From: Desulfobacterales bacterium
GTDB taxonomy: Bacteria; Desulfobacterota; Desulfobacteria; Desulfobacterales; C00003060
DNA: 5,850 nt
NCBI GenBank assembly: GCA_030613145.1
Contig: JAUWMM010000139.1
Location: 1 to 5,850, forward strand
Reading direction: 5' to 3'
Shown: positions 5,700 to 5,850 of the stretch, in pieces
How positions within the stretch are numbered: position 1 is the first letter of the stretch
Layout of the letters: each line of letters begins with the position of its first letter
Translations under genes and position numbers: made by a program
Notes under the pieces: generated by a model
Told to the model about the DNA's origin: nothing
What the model saw: only the letters and a program-made list of their open reading frames with translations
The model's database searches: none

Positions 5700-5742
5700 G
5701 CACGGTTTACAGTGAAGCTCTTTCAAGTTCGACAAACCGTGC
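5700..5742. repeat. 9-bp inverted repeat over the phosphoesterase stop codon
   Basis: GCACGGTTT (5700-5708) and AAACCGTGC (5734-5742) are perfect inverted repeats separated by 25 bases, spanning the TAA of the phosphoesterase gene. No T-run follows on the minus strand, so it is not a standard intrinsic terminator. It could be a weak attenuator or mRNA-stabilising hairpin between the phosphoesterase and the thioredoxin gene, allowing partly separate expression. Confidence 0.4.
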
Positions 5743-5850
5743 GCTCAAAGTGCTTCCAAGGACATTAAGCAAGACAACAGAGGCAGGGCGTCTGACCCCG
5801 GACTGACCCGCACTCCCGGGGTTTATAAACAGCACTCCACCAACATCCTC
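5707..5850 (-). CDS. metallophosphoesterase, YfcE/MJ0936 type, C-terminal fragment
   Basis: The gene runs off the right edge. The last 47 residues are visible, ending at a TAA (5707-5709). The fragment reads GVLFINPGSAGQ followed by S-G-V-R-R-P-A-S-V-V-L-L. This matches the end of small YfcE/MJ0936-type calcineurin-fold phosphoesterases, in which a NPGS motif follows the metal-binding GHTH motif and leads into a final beta strand (typically P-x-S-x-A-x-L). The metal-binding residues lie outside the window and cannot be checked. Such enzymes cleave phosphodiesters with two metal ions, and substrates vary. The next gene starts 59 bases downstream on the same strand, so it may be the first gene of the thioredoxin-ATPase operon or the gene before it. 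Confidence 0.75.
   Translation of the reverse strand, partial: EDVGGVLFINPGSAGQSGVRRPASVVLLNVLGSTLSARFVELERASL

Overview
The window is a stretch of a bacterial chromosome with every recognisable gene on the minus strand. Transcription therefore runs from right to left. The best guess at the organism is a Desulfobacterota-type anaerobe (former Deltaproteobacteria) or a close relative. This rests on three things: a membrane histidine kinase coupled to a TPR/coiled-coil lipoprotein, a Get3-like ATPase operon with a double-thioredoxin protein, and intergenic palindromic repeats with GACGG...CCGTC ends. The placement is an inference from gene content and repeat style, and no marker gene in the window proves it.

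Right block (5850 to 3242, minus strand): the C-terminal tail of a YfcE/MJ0936-type metallophosphoesterase enters from the right edge and stops at 5707. After 58 bases come three tightly packed genes: a 325-residue protein with two thioredoxin-like halves (only the second carries a CPFC active site) plus C-terminal HEAT-like helices; a 397-residue ArsA/Get3-family ATPase with a C-terminal alpha-crystallin (Hsp20-like) domain; and an 82-residue basic protein with a CPMC-x4-C cluster. Their junctions overlap by 4 and 11 bases, so they look translationally coupled and probably act together. A redox-linked chaperone or protein-targeting module is the simplest hypothesis. It is the least conventional part of the window.

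Middle block (about 3241 to 2176): roughly 1 kb without a convincing conserved gene. It holds a textbook MITE-like insertion (2940-3111) with near-perfect 20-bp terminal inverted repeats, a perfect 6-bp AAACAT target duplication and three internal hairpins. It also holds a separate composite repeat (2306-2586) with its own imperfect inverted ends and a 13-bp direct repeat. A tiny plus-strand ORF with an excellent ribosome site (3169-3225) is the only coding candidate there.

Left block (2175 to 203, minus strand): a GTG-started sensor histidine kinase with two membrane segments, HAMP, HisKA and HATPase domains. Its last 61 bases overlap the start of a TPR/coiled-coil lipoprotein gene, which has its own strong Shine-Dalgarno sequence. 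This is the kinase-lipoprotein pair known from QseE-QseG (GlrK-YfhG) systems. The response regulator expected next in that arrangement is not seen in the last 200 bases. Bases 1-202 hold no gene I can identify.
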